Origin: Omphiscola glabra
Taxonomy: Eukaryota > Mollusca > Gastropoda > Lymnaeidae
Assembly: GCA_964017045.1 (NCBI GenBank)
Contig: OZ024794.1
Span: 54,219,608-54,283,607, forward strand
Length of the DNA: 64,000 nucleotides
Direction of reading: 5' to 3'
In this document: in pieces, positions 1-11,966 of the stretch
Layout: each line of letters begins with the position of its first letter
Position numbering within the stretch: the stretch's first letter is position 1
Made by a program: the position numbers and the translations under genes
The notes under the pieces: generated by a model
What the model was told of the DNA's origin: nothing
Seen by the model: the letters and a program-made list of their open reading frames with translations, nothing else
The model's database searches: none

Positions 1-166
1 CAGGGCTGTTGATAAATTGGGCTCCTTGTTTCATTTGCGTACACTGTACTTAAACCAAATCCTTTAACACGTAAGAACATTTAATATCAGGTACTCCACT
101 TTTAAAAAAGAATGTTCAGTTATTGTTCATGCTGCCAAGGAGATGTGGACATCAGTTTGAAGACTT
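1..166 (-). other. Presumed 3' UTR of TMED terminal exon 5b
   Basis: This sequence lies directly downstream of the stop codon of terminal exon 5b in the minus-strand gene and runs off the window edge. I see no coding potential. No polyadenylation signal is visible before the edge, so the transcript end is probably outside the window. Confidence 0.4.
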
Positions 167-316
167 CTACACCATCTTCTTCTTGATAAAGAAACTTCTA
201 AGATGGAGTGACTGCCAGACCCCAAGAACGATGACAACAGAGGTTTGGACTATGGCCCAAATGAAAACTCTCTGGTTTGTGCTCTCACTTGTGTAGCGAA
301 ACCTTTCTTCCCTTTC
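167..316 (-). CDS. TMED4/9-like gene, alternative terminal exon 5b
   Basis: This 150-nt exon encodes 49 residues and a TAG stop. It follows a pyrimidine-rich acceptor ending in CAG (317-319) and opens in phase 0, matching the donor of exon 4. The product begins [17 protein letters not shown], then has one membrane segment (about residues 18-36 of the exon) and a cytosolic tail ending FFIKKKMV. The FF pair and the KKxx dilysine end are the COPII and COPI sorting signals of p24 proteins. It has the same length and phase as exon 5a, but the membrane span and tail differ (for example [18 protein letters not shown] against [18 protein letters not shown]). It is open and free of damage, so I read it as an alternative last exon. 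It could instead be the surviving exon of an old tandem gene copy. Confidence 0.8.
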   Translation of the reverse strand, partial: EREERFRYTSESTNQRVFIWAIVQTSVVIVLGVWQSLHLRSFFIKKKMV

Positions 317-3300
317 CTGAAAGATCATAGAAGAACGGCGATGAATGTAAAGACAGTTTAAATTGTTCAACATTTGTGAACTGGGCAACCTAAGGACTGG
401 GCCATGGGGCCAGCCACTTGAGAAGCTCTGGTTTTAAAAAAAAATATTTTTATTTGTCTTACCTGCCTTGATTTTGGTGCTCAATGCAGGGCAGGGCCAT
501 GCAGAGGCAAACGAGTAAATCACTCTGGGCCCTGTTTGCATGGGGGCCCAAAGGGCATATTTTTGTTTTGATACAATTATGATGGATAAAATCATTTTGA
601 AATTTTTTTTGGGGGGGGGGGGGGGGGGCAGAATTTGGATTTGCTAAGGGCCCAAAAAATCCACTGCTCTGCCCTGGCTCAACGAATGACATCTTGGTAT
701 GAAATTTAACACTACTATTGTTATTGTCTTGCTAACATAGTAATAGTAACTGAATATGGTTTGAAATTTATCTCCAGAATTCAAAGAGTTTACTCAACAA
801 CCAATTTATGATCATAAATACAAGAGTAGTGGCTGGATAGAATTCAACAGAGTGGATTGTGAAATAAACTTTATTCTCATTATGAAATTTTATGATGCAG
901 TAAAATTTTTCCCAACTATTCCTAGGTTTTTAAATGAGGCATGCTTAAAATAAAGAGTAAGCTAAGTTTCGTATTCAGAAGATATCCAAGGACACTTTGC
1001 ATGTTTGCTATCAAACAATTTGGACAATTGACCAATTTTAAAGGCTAAGGATTAAGATGTGTAAGTGTAAGTTAGATTTATTGGGCTATTTCAAAATAAC
1101 TTTTTAATGTGGTTATGAATTTTTACTCTGTAGAATCTTATGCAAAATAAGTCTTTACAAATGTAATTAGCCCAGAAGTTTTTTTACACCAATTCTAAGA
1201 GATTTCAATATTTTCACACATCTAATCAACTAATTGAAGTGTGTAATTATTCAGCAAACATTGAGTATATAATTGCCAGTTTTACTCTATGACCAGATAC
1301 CCATGGTGTTTTTGCTTCAGCTGTATAAACAAGGACTAAATGACCTGAAAGCGGGATCAAATGTCAACATGCCAGATTACTTTCACTTTATCCACATTCT
1401 TAACCTCAGCCCCACTAATTATAATCAACTCAATTAAAATGTTCAAAATCTAAATTTTAAGACTCATTCAATATTTAATGCAGTCAAAGAAATACAAAAA
1501 GTACAACAAATAGAAAAAAGACATACTTTATTTATTTTTAAAATCATAGGATAACAGTAAATTTATTTTGAAAGTTTTCAAAAAAAATTGATATAAAATT
1601 GAGTTCACTGTTTTGTTGTTTTCTTCACTAGACAGGTACTTAAACGTTAATACTATAAATTGATAGTGGAAACAAAGCTATTCTACCATGCTAGCAAGAC
1701 ATACCTTAGAATATTTATATATTTCTATGGATTGCCATGCTAAAATTTTAGTAAAATCTAAAAACTAATAAATAGTATTTATTATCTACTGAAAGCGTGG
1801 GGTAAGTTCTTGGTAATGGATAATGTCAGAGCAAATGTCTTATCAAATTATTTTAACAAATGAAAATGTTTATTTTATTTTCACTCCTGATAATATAACA
1901 GACTGAAAAGTGTAGAGGTAATGGAGACGATTTTCATTTATGCTATTGCAGTGATTTTTTTCATGCATTATTTATAAACTTAACACCCAATATTATATTA
2001 GTTGGTGTTAATGATTGTTAATTAACTGCACATGAGAATTTAGATAAGGCCTGATACAGTTGAATTTCAGTTATTATATTCAAGAAAGCTGTTTGTCTTA
2101 ATATATTTCTTTGAAAATTTCAAATAAGGAATCTGTTGCAACATATTTGCATTTAAATTATAATCATTGCCCACAGCTCAGCATAAAAAAATGTTGACCA
2201 CTGACTTATGCTCTATAGATATTTATACAATTAGGCATTGAAATCAATTTATTTCCACATTCCAAATTAAATAAAGGCACAAATTTGACTAAAAGAAGTA
2301 CAATAAAAAATAAATTCCAGTATTCATCTCAAAAGTTTTTGCATTAAATTTAAACTAAAGGATAATTACAAAGAGTGCCAAATACACATAATAAAATGTA
2401 TCTTTTAAATGGTAATTATTTAAATTTTGTCAAATTTTAACCTTGAGTATATATCATAGATACATTATTTATTTTGGAATTGTTAAAATGTGGTGTAGGC
2501 AGGACTTTTGAAAAGCAAGGGTTACAGTCATTAAGTGTACTGGAAAAAAAAGTTTTTTTCCTTGAGGAAAGGAAATAATTCATCAACCGCCAAAAAAAAA
2601 ACAAGAGAATAACAAAATCAAAAGAATATTTTTAAAGAAAACACTCACAGACAGAACTTAACAAACTGCCGCACTTATGCTTAAAAAACAATTCTATCCA
2701 GTGGGTTTTAAATCAGAATTTATAATAACACTGTGCTCATAGAATTTATGATTTAAAAAAGAATATCAGGTTTTATCAGTCCTAGTTTGCAGTTAGCAAA
2801 TTTTGGAGAGCGCACACAAAAATGGACAATTACCAAACTCGGAAGAATATAAATGCATAAATTAATGGAAAAATTCAGAAACCTATAGCATTACCTACAC
2901 CGCATGTATATATATCAACATTCATGGACACATTTTAAAACATGTAATGGAAATGTACAACTTCATTCACAGCTTTTGTACTTGATTATAGTCAAAAGAA
3001 TTAAACACACCAAACTGCAAAGTCATCATTCTTCTTGCACATCACATAGCCATTTGCAAATCAGTACTATTCTGGTTCTATATTTAAAATCAAAAACTTT
3101 TTTAAAAACAAAGTACTTGAATGTTTTTATAATTTGTAATGATAAAAGAAAAAAAAAATAATTTATCTTCTGAAGGGCTTGTTTTTTTTTTTTTAAATCA
3201 AATTGTTAAAAGAGTCTTATTTCAGTAAGTTTCTGATCAATTAGTATACCCAAAACCCAACTGTTTCCATTGCTGCCTATGTATCATTGAAGTGTGGCAA

Positions 3301-3798
3301 GTTACTATATGAATTCTGATTGTCACCAACTGTTTAAATATTTTAAGAATAATAGTTTCTAGACCTAAGAGTTATAATCCTTATACTGGTTCACTACTTT
3401 GAATTTAAACCAAAAAATCCTATGAGGAAGTCAATGATCAGGATGTATTGCAGCTGGTGCTCGTTTGATGTGTCTAAGCTTTTGGTCTTGTGTTAAAGCT
3501 TCTATATATATATATGTCAATATGATTTCATTCTTCTTCACTTGCTCCACACATTGACAGACACTCATTAACAAACTAAAAATGGAATCACATGCATCAG
3601 TGAAAATGTCATTGAACTCCTTTAACACTTCCTTTCCCAAAACAAACAGTGATGTTAAATGACAAACTACTTCATTTTCAATATAACATTTTAAATCTCA
3701 TTTTCCCCCTACCCCAAACTCCTAGCTTATAAAGTCAAATTAATGAATTGTAAAAATTGGCCTACAACATTCATTCCATCAAACACTCTCCACATTCA
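317..3798 (-). other. Interval between the alternative terminal exons; 3' UTR of exon 5a and intron
   Basis: AT-rich non-coding sequence of 3.5 kb. The part next to 3798 should be the 3' UTR for transcripts ending in exon 5a. A minus-strand AATAAA (TTTATT on the plus strand, near 1529-1536) is one candidate polyadenylation signal. The repeat-like block at 440-690 is listed separately. The short open frames here are AT-rich and unrecognised. Confidence 0.4.
440..690. repeat. GC-rich interspersed repeat-like block with a G18 tract
   Basis: The block contrasts sharply with its AT-rich surroundings. It contains a near-palindrome built on gggccc (about 526-560), an 18-base G run (611-628) preceded by eight T, and ends with a CTGCCCTGG-type sequence related to its own start (GCAGGGCAGG). 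This looks like a short mobile element, but I cannot name a family and see no clear target duplication. Confidence 0.35.
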
Positions 3799-3948
3799 TT
3801 AAACAAGCTTCTTGGCCTCAAAGAAACTCTTCAGATGCTGCATCTGCCAGAAGCCTGTGATGAGGAGTATAAGAGTCTGAGCTATGGACCACCACAAGAC
3901 ACGCTGGTTGGTGCTTTCACTTGTTTGTCTGAATCTCTCCTCTCGATA
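3799..3948 (-). CDS. TMED4/9-like gene, terminal exon 5a (canonical)
   Basis: This 150-nt exon encodes 49 residues and a TAA stop. The acceptor is TTTCTTCAG and the exon opens in phase 0. The product starts [17 protein letters not shown], followed by the p24 membrane segment and the tail SFFEAKKLV. From family knowledge, this matches the C-terminus of vertebrate TMED4/TMED9 almost exactly, so it is the conserved version. The tail carries the FF motif for COPII export and KKLV for COPI retrieval. In transcription order it precedes exon 5b by about 3.5 kb, so choosing it requires an upstream polyadenylation site. The exon starts only about 80 bp from the end of the TTAA element at 4029. Confidence 0.93.
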   Translation of the reverse strand, partial: YREERFRQTSESTNQRVLWWSIAQTLILLITGFWQMQHLKSFFEAKKLV

Positions 3949-4028
3949 CTGAAGAAAGTTAGGATAAGTGAGGGCATAAATAAGAAAGAGTACATTTTCA
4001 AGAGTTATATACCCTGAAATGTTAGGCA

Positions 4029-7000
4029 TTAAGGTGGTCCAGGGGTCAAAAATATTTTTTCTATGTTTCTTAAGTTAGAAAAACAAAAATAGTACATACA
4101 AAACATACACAAACAGACAGACAAAAAACCACTGAAGATTATTTTAAAAAATTATTTTTTGACTTTTATTGCAAAAAATTGATTTTTTAAAACCAATTTT
4201 GACAGTTACGCAAAATGATTAAAAAAAAATTTGTATTGCAATATCATAATGAAACTTTGCATACACATTAAGAAAGACATTGATAAAAAGTTTAAATAAG
4301 CTTTTTACACTGCAGTTATTGGAAGTGTTACAAATGGCATGTATGTGGGGTCACCTATATATGCGAGAAATTTTTAGAGGTATCAAATGTAAAAATGTTA
4401 CAAAAATTTTCTAGTTGGATATATATAAAAAAAGCCTTTTGTAATTTGTAAAGAATATCAATGAAAAGAAGCATGCAAAGTTTGAAGCCTGTAGCTAGAA
4501 TACTTTTCCTCCTGAATCATTTGGCGTTCCTACAAAATCATGAAAACGCAAAATTGAGAAAAATGAAAAAGAAGTATAAAAATGTTTTTTTTAAAAATTA
4601 CAGACTGCATGAACAATATTGGATGCATACACCATGTACATATACCATTCATGAATTAATAAACAATTTGAAAACATAGACAAAAAAGATAGAAAAAAAA
4701 TTATCACACTTTTTCAAACGCCACCCCACGAGCCTAATAAATAAAATACACAAATAAAAAATTCTGAAAAATGTTCCTAGGATACATTTGTTTAAAAACC
4801 ATCCATCATTAAGTAAAGAATGTCAATATAAATAAGCATGCAAAGTTTCAATTATGTACTTCAAATACTATTCCTCCTGATTGATCTGACGTCAGAAAAA
4901 AATTGAAAATGCTAAGTTGGCAAAAGCTGAAAATGACACTGAAAATTCCTTATTAAAAAAAGTTAAGGTTAGTTGAACAATATTGGATGCATACATCATG
5001 AGCCCATACCATTCCTAAATAAAAAAAAAAATTAAGAAGATAGATATAAAAATAGAATATAAATGAATGCATTTTGCCAACATCCCGCCAGCGCCGAGCC
5101 TAATAAAAATTAAAAACTCATAAAAAATTCTGATTTTTTTTTATGAGACATGTAATAACAAAACAGCAATCATTATGTAGAGAATATCAATAGAAACAAC
5201 CATGCAAATTTTGAAGCATGTGGTAATAATACTTTTTTTCAAGATACATCTGACGTCAGAAATAAATGGAAAATCTAAGTAGAAATAACAAAAAAGTGTT
5301 GTTATATGTTCATAAAAAAATCACAGGCCATCTAAACAATTTAAAGGTTGCATTGGCTACATACCTATACTATTCATACTAAAAGATTTAAAAAAAACAG
5401 ATACAAATTGTAGAAAATTATCCTCAATGATAGCAAATGCAACCTCGGTAAAAAAAAATAAAAAAATAATCAAACTATTTTTTAAAAAAGCTTGAAATAA
5501 AAACCTGGAAGTCTTTTTTTAAAAGCCACAAGTCTTTATGTAGATAGAATCAATGGAAATAAGCATGTAAAGTTTGAATCATGTAGCTCTAATACTTTTG
5601 ACCCAATTTCATCCGACGTCCTTTAAAAAATGGAAAACGCAAACTAAAATAATATGAAACAGCTTATTCAAATGGTCACTTATAATATATAGGCTGTAAA
5701 TTTACCTGTTGATGAATGAAATAATTAGATGTGCCTTATAAAAGATTAAAAAGTATTTTATAAAATGCTGTAGAAATAAACATTGGAAATTGTATATTAC
5801 ATATTCACAACCCATACCATAGATGCTAAAAAAAATTTTTAAATAAATTATTAGTTAATTATGCATAGAAGGCAAAGTATCCATTCTGTATTCATCCTCT
5901 CATAGTCATAAACTTCTTTAGGGTGTAGGGTACTTCAGGATTCTTGATTAGACTGCAGACATGGCATTATGTTTCAGTTCTCATCGACAAAGAATGGCAG
6001 TCAGAAACTTTGTATTAGATTTGTTGTAGCCGAACGCATCTGGGCTGACATCATTATGGTTATTGATAAATAGACCATGGCCATATTGCAAGTCTTTTGA
6101 TACTAGCTTGGCTGTATTCTTATCCTATAGCCAATGTTCTTTTGTTTGTAAAGTCCAATAGTAATACTGATCACGTAACCCACTGCAGGTCTGAGTTGTA
6201 TAACCAAAGCTCAATGTTGTAATGATATCAACACAGGCAGTGATACCCGTAGAAATTGAATGCATATTCAAATGTTCACATACAACAGATGTGTTGTGAT
6301 GTGTGTGAAGTAGCTCTATGAAAATAAGGGGCTCATTGAATAGAATTAGAATCTATCATGAGAGCATGTTCAGGAAAGGCAGGCATTACTCTTCGAGAGG
6401 AAAATGGAATCCTCGAAGGGACGAAGAAAATCCTTGATTATCCTTTGTAACTTGACTGCTCTTGGGTGTTATGATCCTTTATTCTTTAGGTTCAATGAGA
6501 CGCCAACAGATAATCTAGAGATGATAAAAAATAGTATGCCTACAATAATTGATAGAATAAAATCCTAGAATTTTTAAGACAATTTCAATGAAATTCAAAA
6601 TAATTTGTAAACTTACGAACGATAGTCATATCATAAATAAAATTAATTTTAAAAATATTTAGGCAGAGGAAACTAAAAGTCCATAGTCCAGAGATGCTAT
6701 ATTTTAAGATTAATTTTTAAAACAATATATTTAACTGTGGGCACGTGCAGTGGACTATGTTTCGTTTGCTAGGACTAGAGCTAGAACAGCATGGCATTAC
6801 TGCGATATTTATATAAAAAATAAAAATAATGTTAAATAATTCGTGTAATCATTCATTAATTATAAAAATGCTTAAATCAACTTACCAACAATATGGTAGG
6901 CTACGTAAATCCACAAAAATGCTTAATATTTGATTTCTTGTGTCGATTTCGAGTCCATCGATTAAAATTAGCGATAATAGGTTCATTGAAAAATAACATC

Positions 7001-7499
7001 ATAATTTCAGACAGAAAGCGGAAGTAGAAATGGAAATGTTCAATCCAAGTCAAATTTAAAAATATTTGACCAATGAGCTTTGTAAGAAAAGGAAAGGTCA
7101 AGGGGTCAATGCCTCGACCAATCATAAAGCTTAAAATACGTTTATAAAGTACGGAATAGCTTCTCTGTTAATTTTTTGCTATTTTATATCACGGAACCAC
7201 CGCGTTGCCGCTGCATTTCTCTTTCGATCGATACCAAATATGTGTATGTAGCGCTGTTCCGAGCTACCTGTAACTAAGGACTAAAAAGACAAACTTTGGC
7301 TTCCCAAGTTTAATTTTCCTGAAAATGTAGTCTTACCATACCACTTTTAAATACTTATTTAAGATCTTTCAAATATATATTTTTAAAAACCCTTAACAGA
7401 AAAGTATTCATAAGAGGTTAATCTAGCAGAAAAAAACGTAATCTCATTTTGGAAAAAAATAACCAAAGTATCGATTTTTTCACCCGTGGACCACCTTAA
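4029..7499. mobile_element. Unclassified DNA transposon-like element with TTAA ends
   Basis: TTAA at 4029-4032 is followed by GGTGGTCCAGGGGTCAAAAA. The other end, read inward on the minus strand from TTAA at 7496-7499, begins GGTGGTCCACGGGTGAAAAA. The two termini match at 18 of 20 positions, so these are short terminal inverted repeats flanked by the TTAA duplication typical of piggyBac-type insertion. The left half is a degenerate tandem array (4440-5850). Around 5880-6530 the minus strand reads like decayed coding sequence with many stops, and a 74-codon frame sits at 6901-7125 on the minus strand. I recognise no transposase motif. The element lies in the intron between exons 4 and 5a of the TMED gene. 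A named superfamily cannot be assigned by eye. Confidence 0.6.
4440..5850. repeat. Degenerate tandem repeat, about 360-bp units, four copies, inside the TTAA element
   Basis: Each unit carries the same ordered landmarks: a CATGCAAAGTTTGAAGC-like block (about 4472, 4836, 5199, 5560), then a TAATACTTTT-like stretch, then CTGACGTC or a close variant (near 4885, 5250, 5613), then a GGATGCATAC...CCATACCAT-like block (near 4621, 4985, 5345, 5800). The units have diverged by many substitutions and small indels, so the duplication is old. Confidence 0.55.
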
Positions 7500-8174
7500 A
7501 CAATTGATAGATGTTGGAAGAAGGAGGAGGAGAAGTCATGCAGGATTAAAAAGGGCACACAATGAAAGCAGCTCTATACTGAGGATCAAATTCAACTTGA
7601 CTTTCACTTTATATGAAAGCAGTTACTCATTTTGTTTTTGTAGTAGAACACTAAACCCTTTTTAAAACAACTTTAACTGATACAACTAATATGCTTTCAT
7701 TTAAAATCAGAGTGTATCTTGCAAATGTAAATTATTTTAATATACAATTAAATTTTAACAACTTGATCATTATGACTTGCAATAATAATGATTAATTTCT
7801 TTAGTATATCAGATACCATGAATTTGCCAATGCCGTCTTAAAACAAAAATATAAGAGTAAAATTTAATGGGTAAGTATGATAGGAAAATAATTCGATAAG
7901 AACAATTATTTCTAAAATAAGCACATTAGGGATTAAATGTAAAACTTGATATTTTTTAACAAAACTGATAAAAAGTAAATAAAGGTAGCTTGTAAAGCAA
8001 ATTGTGTTAACAAACTAAAAATCCACATAAAAATTAAAAAAACTGTTTCTCTTGGATAATACTCACATTTTGTTAATCCTGTGAGCAATGTGACTAGCAC
8101 AATCAATACAAAAATCACTCAATATTGGTAAATAACTTTTTTAAAAATTTAAAATAAATAATATTTCTACCCAC
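7500..8174 (-). other. TMED intron 4, remaining unique part
   Basis: AT-rich intron sequence between the TTAA element and exon 4. An open frame at 7933-8118 (minus) encodes hydrophobic residues, but no terminal-exon motif of the p24 family is recognisable. I see nothing else. Confidence 0.4.
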
Positions 8175-8321
8175 CCTCTGGTAGTTTTGTTCTTTAGTGA
8201 TTTGTTCCACTTGGTCCAGAAGTTGTCTAACTCTGAGCTGAAGCTCTGTCAGCTTGTCTTTAGTCTGAACTTGCTGGTAGTCAATGGCATGCTCTCCAAC
8301 ATTGATGTCCAAATGAACTCT
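8175..8321 (-). CDS. TMED4/9-like gene, exon 4 (coiled-coil)
   Basis: This exon has 147 nt (49 codons) and is in phase 0 at both ends. It encodes [20 protein letters not shown], followed by a heptad-like segment ending KEQNYQR. This is the end of the GOLD domain and the luminal coiled coil through which p24 proteins form hetero-oligomers. The donor is AGG|GTGGGT. The acceptor is unusual: the polypyrimidine tract is a run of 22 C directly followed by AG. The open frame continues into the intron as an artefact and stops shortly after. Confidence 0.93.
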
Positions 8322-8323
8322 CT

Positions 8324-8345
8324 GGGGGGGGGGGGGGGGGGGGGG
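8324..8345. repeat. G22/C22 homopolymer forming the exon 4 polypyrimidine tract
   Basis: Twenty-two consecutive G on the plus strand become a C22 tract on the transcribed minus strand, ending one base before the AG of the exon 4 acceptor. Such tracts are length-unstable and hard to sequence, so the length may be inexact. Confidence 0.9.
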
Positions 8346-9229
8346 AAGAGAGGAGAATATGGCACTTTATACACAAATTTCTCAAATAAATTCTTAAAAT
8401 AACAATCCAGCAGCAACAATTTTAGATAATTTAAATTTTAACATATTTGATTTTAAATTGAGGCTGTGAAGTTTAACTATTTTGAATTCATTGTGCTACA
8501 TTCCACTTGTTTCCCTTTTACATATTTTAATTTTAACACCAAGGTTTTCTAACATTTATTTCAAGAAACAGGTTATTTTGTAAATGTGTGCTTTTAAATA
8601 ATACCAAGTGAATTAAATGCAGAGCACACTAAAGAAGGAAAAAACAAATTGTCATGTGCAAATCTAGATAACGATTTAAGTAAGAAAGATTTACCATTTC
8701 TTGTTAATATTTACATCACACAAGCCACCTTCAACCCAGTATTTATTATCCCCCATCCCAGTTGTAGACCTGTCCATGTTTGTGCTATACCTCCTTCTTA
8801 TTTAATTATGCAAGTGCAAAACCACATATATGACATCACAGCTCAAGTCACAAATGAACACATGAGCCCTGATACAAGTCAATTGTTTTGCTGTTCTTTT
8901 ACAAATAAGTTTGCTCCCATCAAAGCAAATACATACTGAGTGTCAACAAAAACTGTAAATAAATTATCGTTTAACTTACTGTATGCAACCAAACACAAAA
9001 TATAAATGAAGGAAATTACTAGGGAACACTCCCGTAGACATTTTTACCGAATCCCAAGTTTTTTGGGACTACTATTTGCCAAATCCGGGTATGAATGCGA
9101 GTACTGGTACTGTTCCATATAATATATACATTATTCATGATTTTTTCTTGTAACACTTTTGGTATTGTATAAAATATTAACATATTGTTCGAGTAGTAGC
9201 CTTGTCTTGAGTTATGTTTTATTTAAAGT
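8346..9229. other. TMED intron 3, distal part
   Basis: AT-rich intron sequence. No gene, strong repeat or regulatory pattern is seen. A 96-codon open frame at 8649-8939 on the plus strand shows no recognisable domain. Confidence 0.4.
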
Positions 9230-9570
9230 GAGGGAGAGTTGCGCAATTTGTTCCAATGGCAAGACGACTGGATCAATATGCAGTAGATGACCAGCAGTGT
9301 TTGGTTGTGTCTCAGTGTGCTCTATATGGGTTCCACGACGTAGAAGTTGTCAGAATTTTTATACTGCCTATCGGATTCTATCTCCAGGTTTGATTTCAGA
9401 GTTTGGCTTCTCATAGATGAGTTGCCGTCCAAGGTTAACGAGTTCTATCCACACAGGATGCTGGTGCTGTTCTTTTGCCTGTCTAGGCTTTTGATGGGGA
9501 TCAAACTCCAGTCAACAAGCTTGGAATTTACTCAGTTTGGTTGCTCGGCCATCCAGCACCCCTAGCACAT
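9230..9570 (-). mobile_element. tRNA-derived SINE-like element
   Basis: On the minus strand the sequence starts near 9567 with GGTGCTGGATGGCCGAGC, which resembles the 5' half of a Leu/Ser-type tRNA including a box A-like TGGCCGAGC. Box B-like GAGTTTGATCCC follows about 40 bases later (near 9495-9506). A non-tRNA body continues to about 9230. This is the layout of a pol III SINE. The 3' end and target duplication are not clear. It lies in intron 3 of the TMED gene in the same orientation as the gene. Confidence 0.5.
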
Positions 9571-11083
9571 AAATACTATGACGCATCCAATCAATTTCAA
9601 TAGAAAATTATTTATTCTTGTCATTTCTGTTAATTTAATTAATTGATTTATGGTCTAATGCATTTTTATTTCTTAATTTAATTTATATTACTTCACTTTT
9701 TATCTTGAATTGTTCATTTATATCATGAACTTGTGAAAATAGGTTCTGAGAAATGTAGGTAACAAATGCTCCTTCAACCACTTTACAGTCAAGTGTTCAA
9801 CTTAAGATAGAAAATTTAAACATCCATAGTACAAATAATAAAATGAAACTAATTTATATAAAATGATAAGATATTTTAGTGGCTAGAAGTGGGCTAAAAG
9901 ATTTATTTAAAGTGGTAGTAACTTAGATGGTAAGAGTATGGCAACTTTAACAATTAAAACAGGTGGGTTTAAGACATTCTGACTGTTTCAACTTTTTTTT
10001 ATTAAGTTAAAAAAGCTAAGTAATAAAATTTAAATTATGCCTAAATTATTATTCAAGAACAGTAGTTGTCACAGGAATCTGCATTACTACAGCCAGCAAA
10101 ACTAAACAATAAATTATCTATTTGCTATCAAATTAATCATGAGTCAAATTTTTGACAAATTCACTGATTGGTGAAAAATAAAATTTTGATAAAAATCAGA
10201 CTTTAACAATCTAATTCATTTAAAAGTTGTGATTTATTCATTATGGGAGAATGTAAAGATGAAAGAGTGAGTTCGCAGCTAAGGGGAGATTAATCATGAA
10301 TTTTTCTTGTTGCTATATTATATCTTGAGTTAGTGTTGAAGTAGCATTTTGTTCTGGCTAAAACTATGGGGTGCTGGTTATGTTTTTTCTTTTACTTCTG
10401 GGTTTTGCTGGGAGTTGAATTCCAATAAAAGAGTATAGTTTGAAATTAACATAATTTAGAAAACCAAGCAATCCAGTCTCCCATTTTAATATGCAAGGTT
10501 ATTGAATATCTTGAAAACTTTAATTTGTATATAAATATTCGGATCCGCAAGAATAGAATAGTATTACTTGGAGAGGTGAATACTTGAGAAAAAGAGGGAT
10601 GATATTTGTCCCAGAGGAATGTCCAGCTGATTTCTGTTTATTCTCTAGTAATTACCACTATGATTTTGAGCAAATATGATATGATATTGCCTAAATTAGA
10701 TTAGTGCAAATGTTACAGAATTTCAGCTACTCATCAAAATTAGTTAACATCAGTGCATAAAAAAATATATTTATTTTAAATGTGTCTTTATAATGAATAC
10801 TTACTGGCCTCAAGGGGATAATAATGTAGTGGGTTTAAATATGCTCAAAATTGTTATACAAAATATAAAATCTATAACAAAAATCTACACAAGGTTTTCC
10901 TGTTGCGTGAAGAAGGAAAAACAATTTAAAACATATGTCGAACAATTTCCGATTTTAAGAAATGGAAATCATTTTTTTTTAAATATTGATTAACCAAAGA
11001 AAAGGTTCAACAACAATTATGAATTTAGGAAAGTAATCAGAACAAATGATTTAAACAAATTACATTTTATTTAAAATACTTAC
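9571..11083. other. TMED intron 3, proximal part
   Basis: AT-rich unique sequence with no supportable coding exon or repeat array. Short open frames such as 10793-10993 are unrecognised. Confidence 0.35.
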
Positions 11084-11188
11084 TAATTGTCCAGCATTGA
11101 ACCATGCAGATGAATTAGAGTTGAGGCAGATGACATGTTCACCAGCTGTGTGTGATGTAAATGTAAATCTGCCTTCTGCAGCGTAGGT
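11084..11188 (-). CDS. TMED4/9-like gene, exon 3 (GOLD domain)
   Basis: This exon has 105 nt (35 codons), in phase 0 at both ends. The acceptor is ATTTCAG and the donor is TTA|GTAAGT. It encodes [20 protein letters not shown] followed by [15 protein letters not shown]. The stretch [16 protein letters not shown] is a hallmark of alpha-class p24 proteins, and the cysteine should pair with the cysteine in exon 1 (RKCFIEE). It is the common partner of both alternative exons 2. Confidence 0.95.
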
Positions 11189-11966
11189 CTGAAATTGTGT
11201 CCCATAGTTTAAATTTCTTGAAAAAAACGTTCTTAATCATACACAAACATATTTTTAACTATTGATCTGTCAAAATTTCTTATTTAATCATCGCACTGAG
11301 TTTTATTCCATCACCAGATAAAAATAAAACTTTAAATTAAAATAAATAGCATAGTCTACTATCTAAAAGAATCATAGAATTTCTCCACCACCATTTAAAC
11401 AGAAAAAGATATTTTTAATGTCTTTAAAAACGAATTATTTTTAGCCAAGGAATAGTCTCAAGATTTCATTTTCTCCTTAAATATTTCAACATGATTTCAA
11501 CAATCTTAGTTTTTACTTTGCTCAAAATTATAATGAAATAATATTCAATAGACCATGCACATACACTTGATAGCATAATTATGTGCATTACAAATGATCT
11601 TAAGCAATTTCATATTTAAACAAACGCCAGTGACCATGCATGCATGTAGTGTTTAGTATACCTTGAAAATTAAAAAAACAAATAAACCAGAAAAAAGAAT
11701 GATTCTATTTATGTTTGTGTTACTATTTTATTTTTCTTAAAACTATTTTAAAAATAATAATTTGCATCAAATCCATGAACAGTTTTATTTATTTAAGTTT
11801 TTAAAAGAGGCTATGGGCTATGGGTAATTGGAGCCAAGAATTAAAGAAAAAAAAATAATTAAAACCAAAATAATACCTGAATAATTTCGATTCGACATGC
11901 AAAATTTAGAAAGTTTATTCATCTTAATATTTGAAAGTTCCCTCTTCCTTTAAATGTTAAACTCAC

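Noticed and set aside
7933..8118. Hydrophobic 61-codon frame just after TMED exon 4, considered as a third alternative terminal exon
   Set aside because: It has a plausible acceptor (GCTCACAG) and a membrane-like segment, but lacks [15 protein letters not shown], the FF pair and the dilysine end that both real terminal exons keep, and the residues are explained by an A/T-rich intron.
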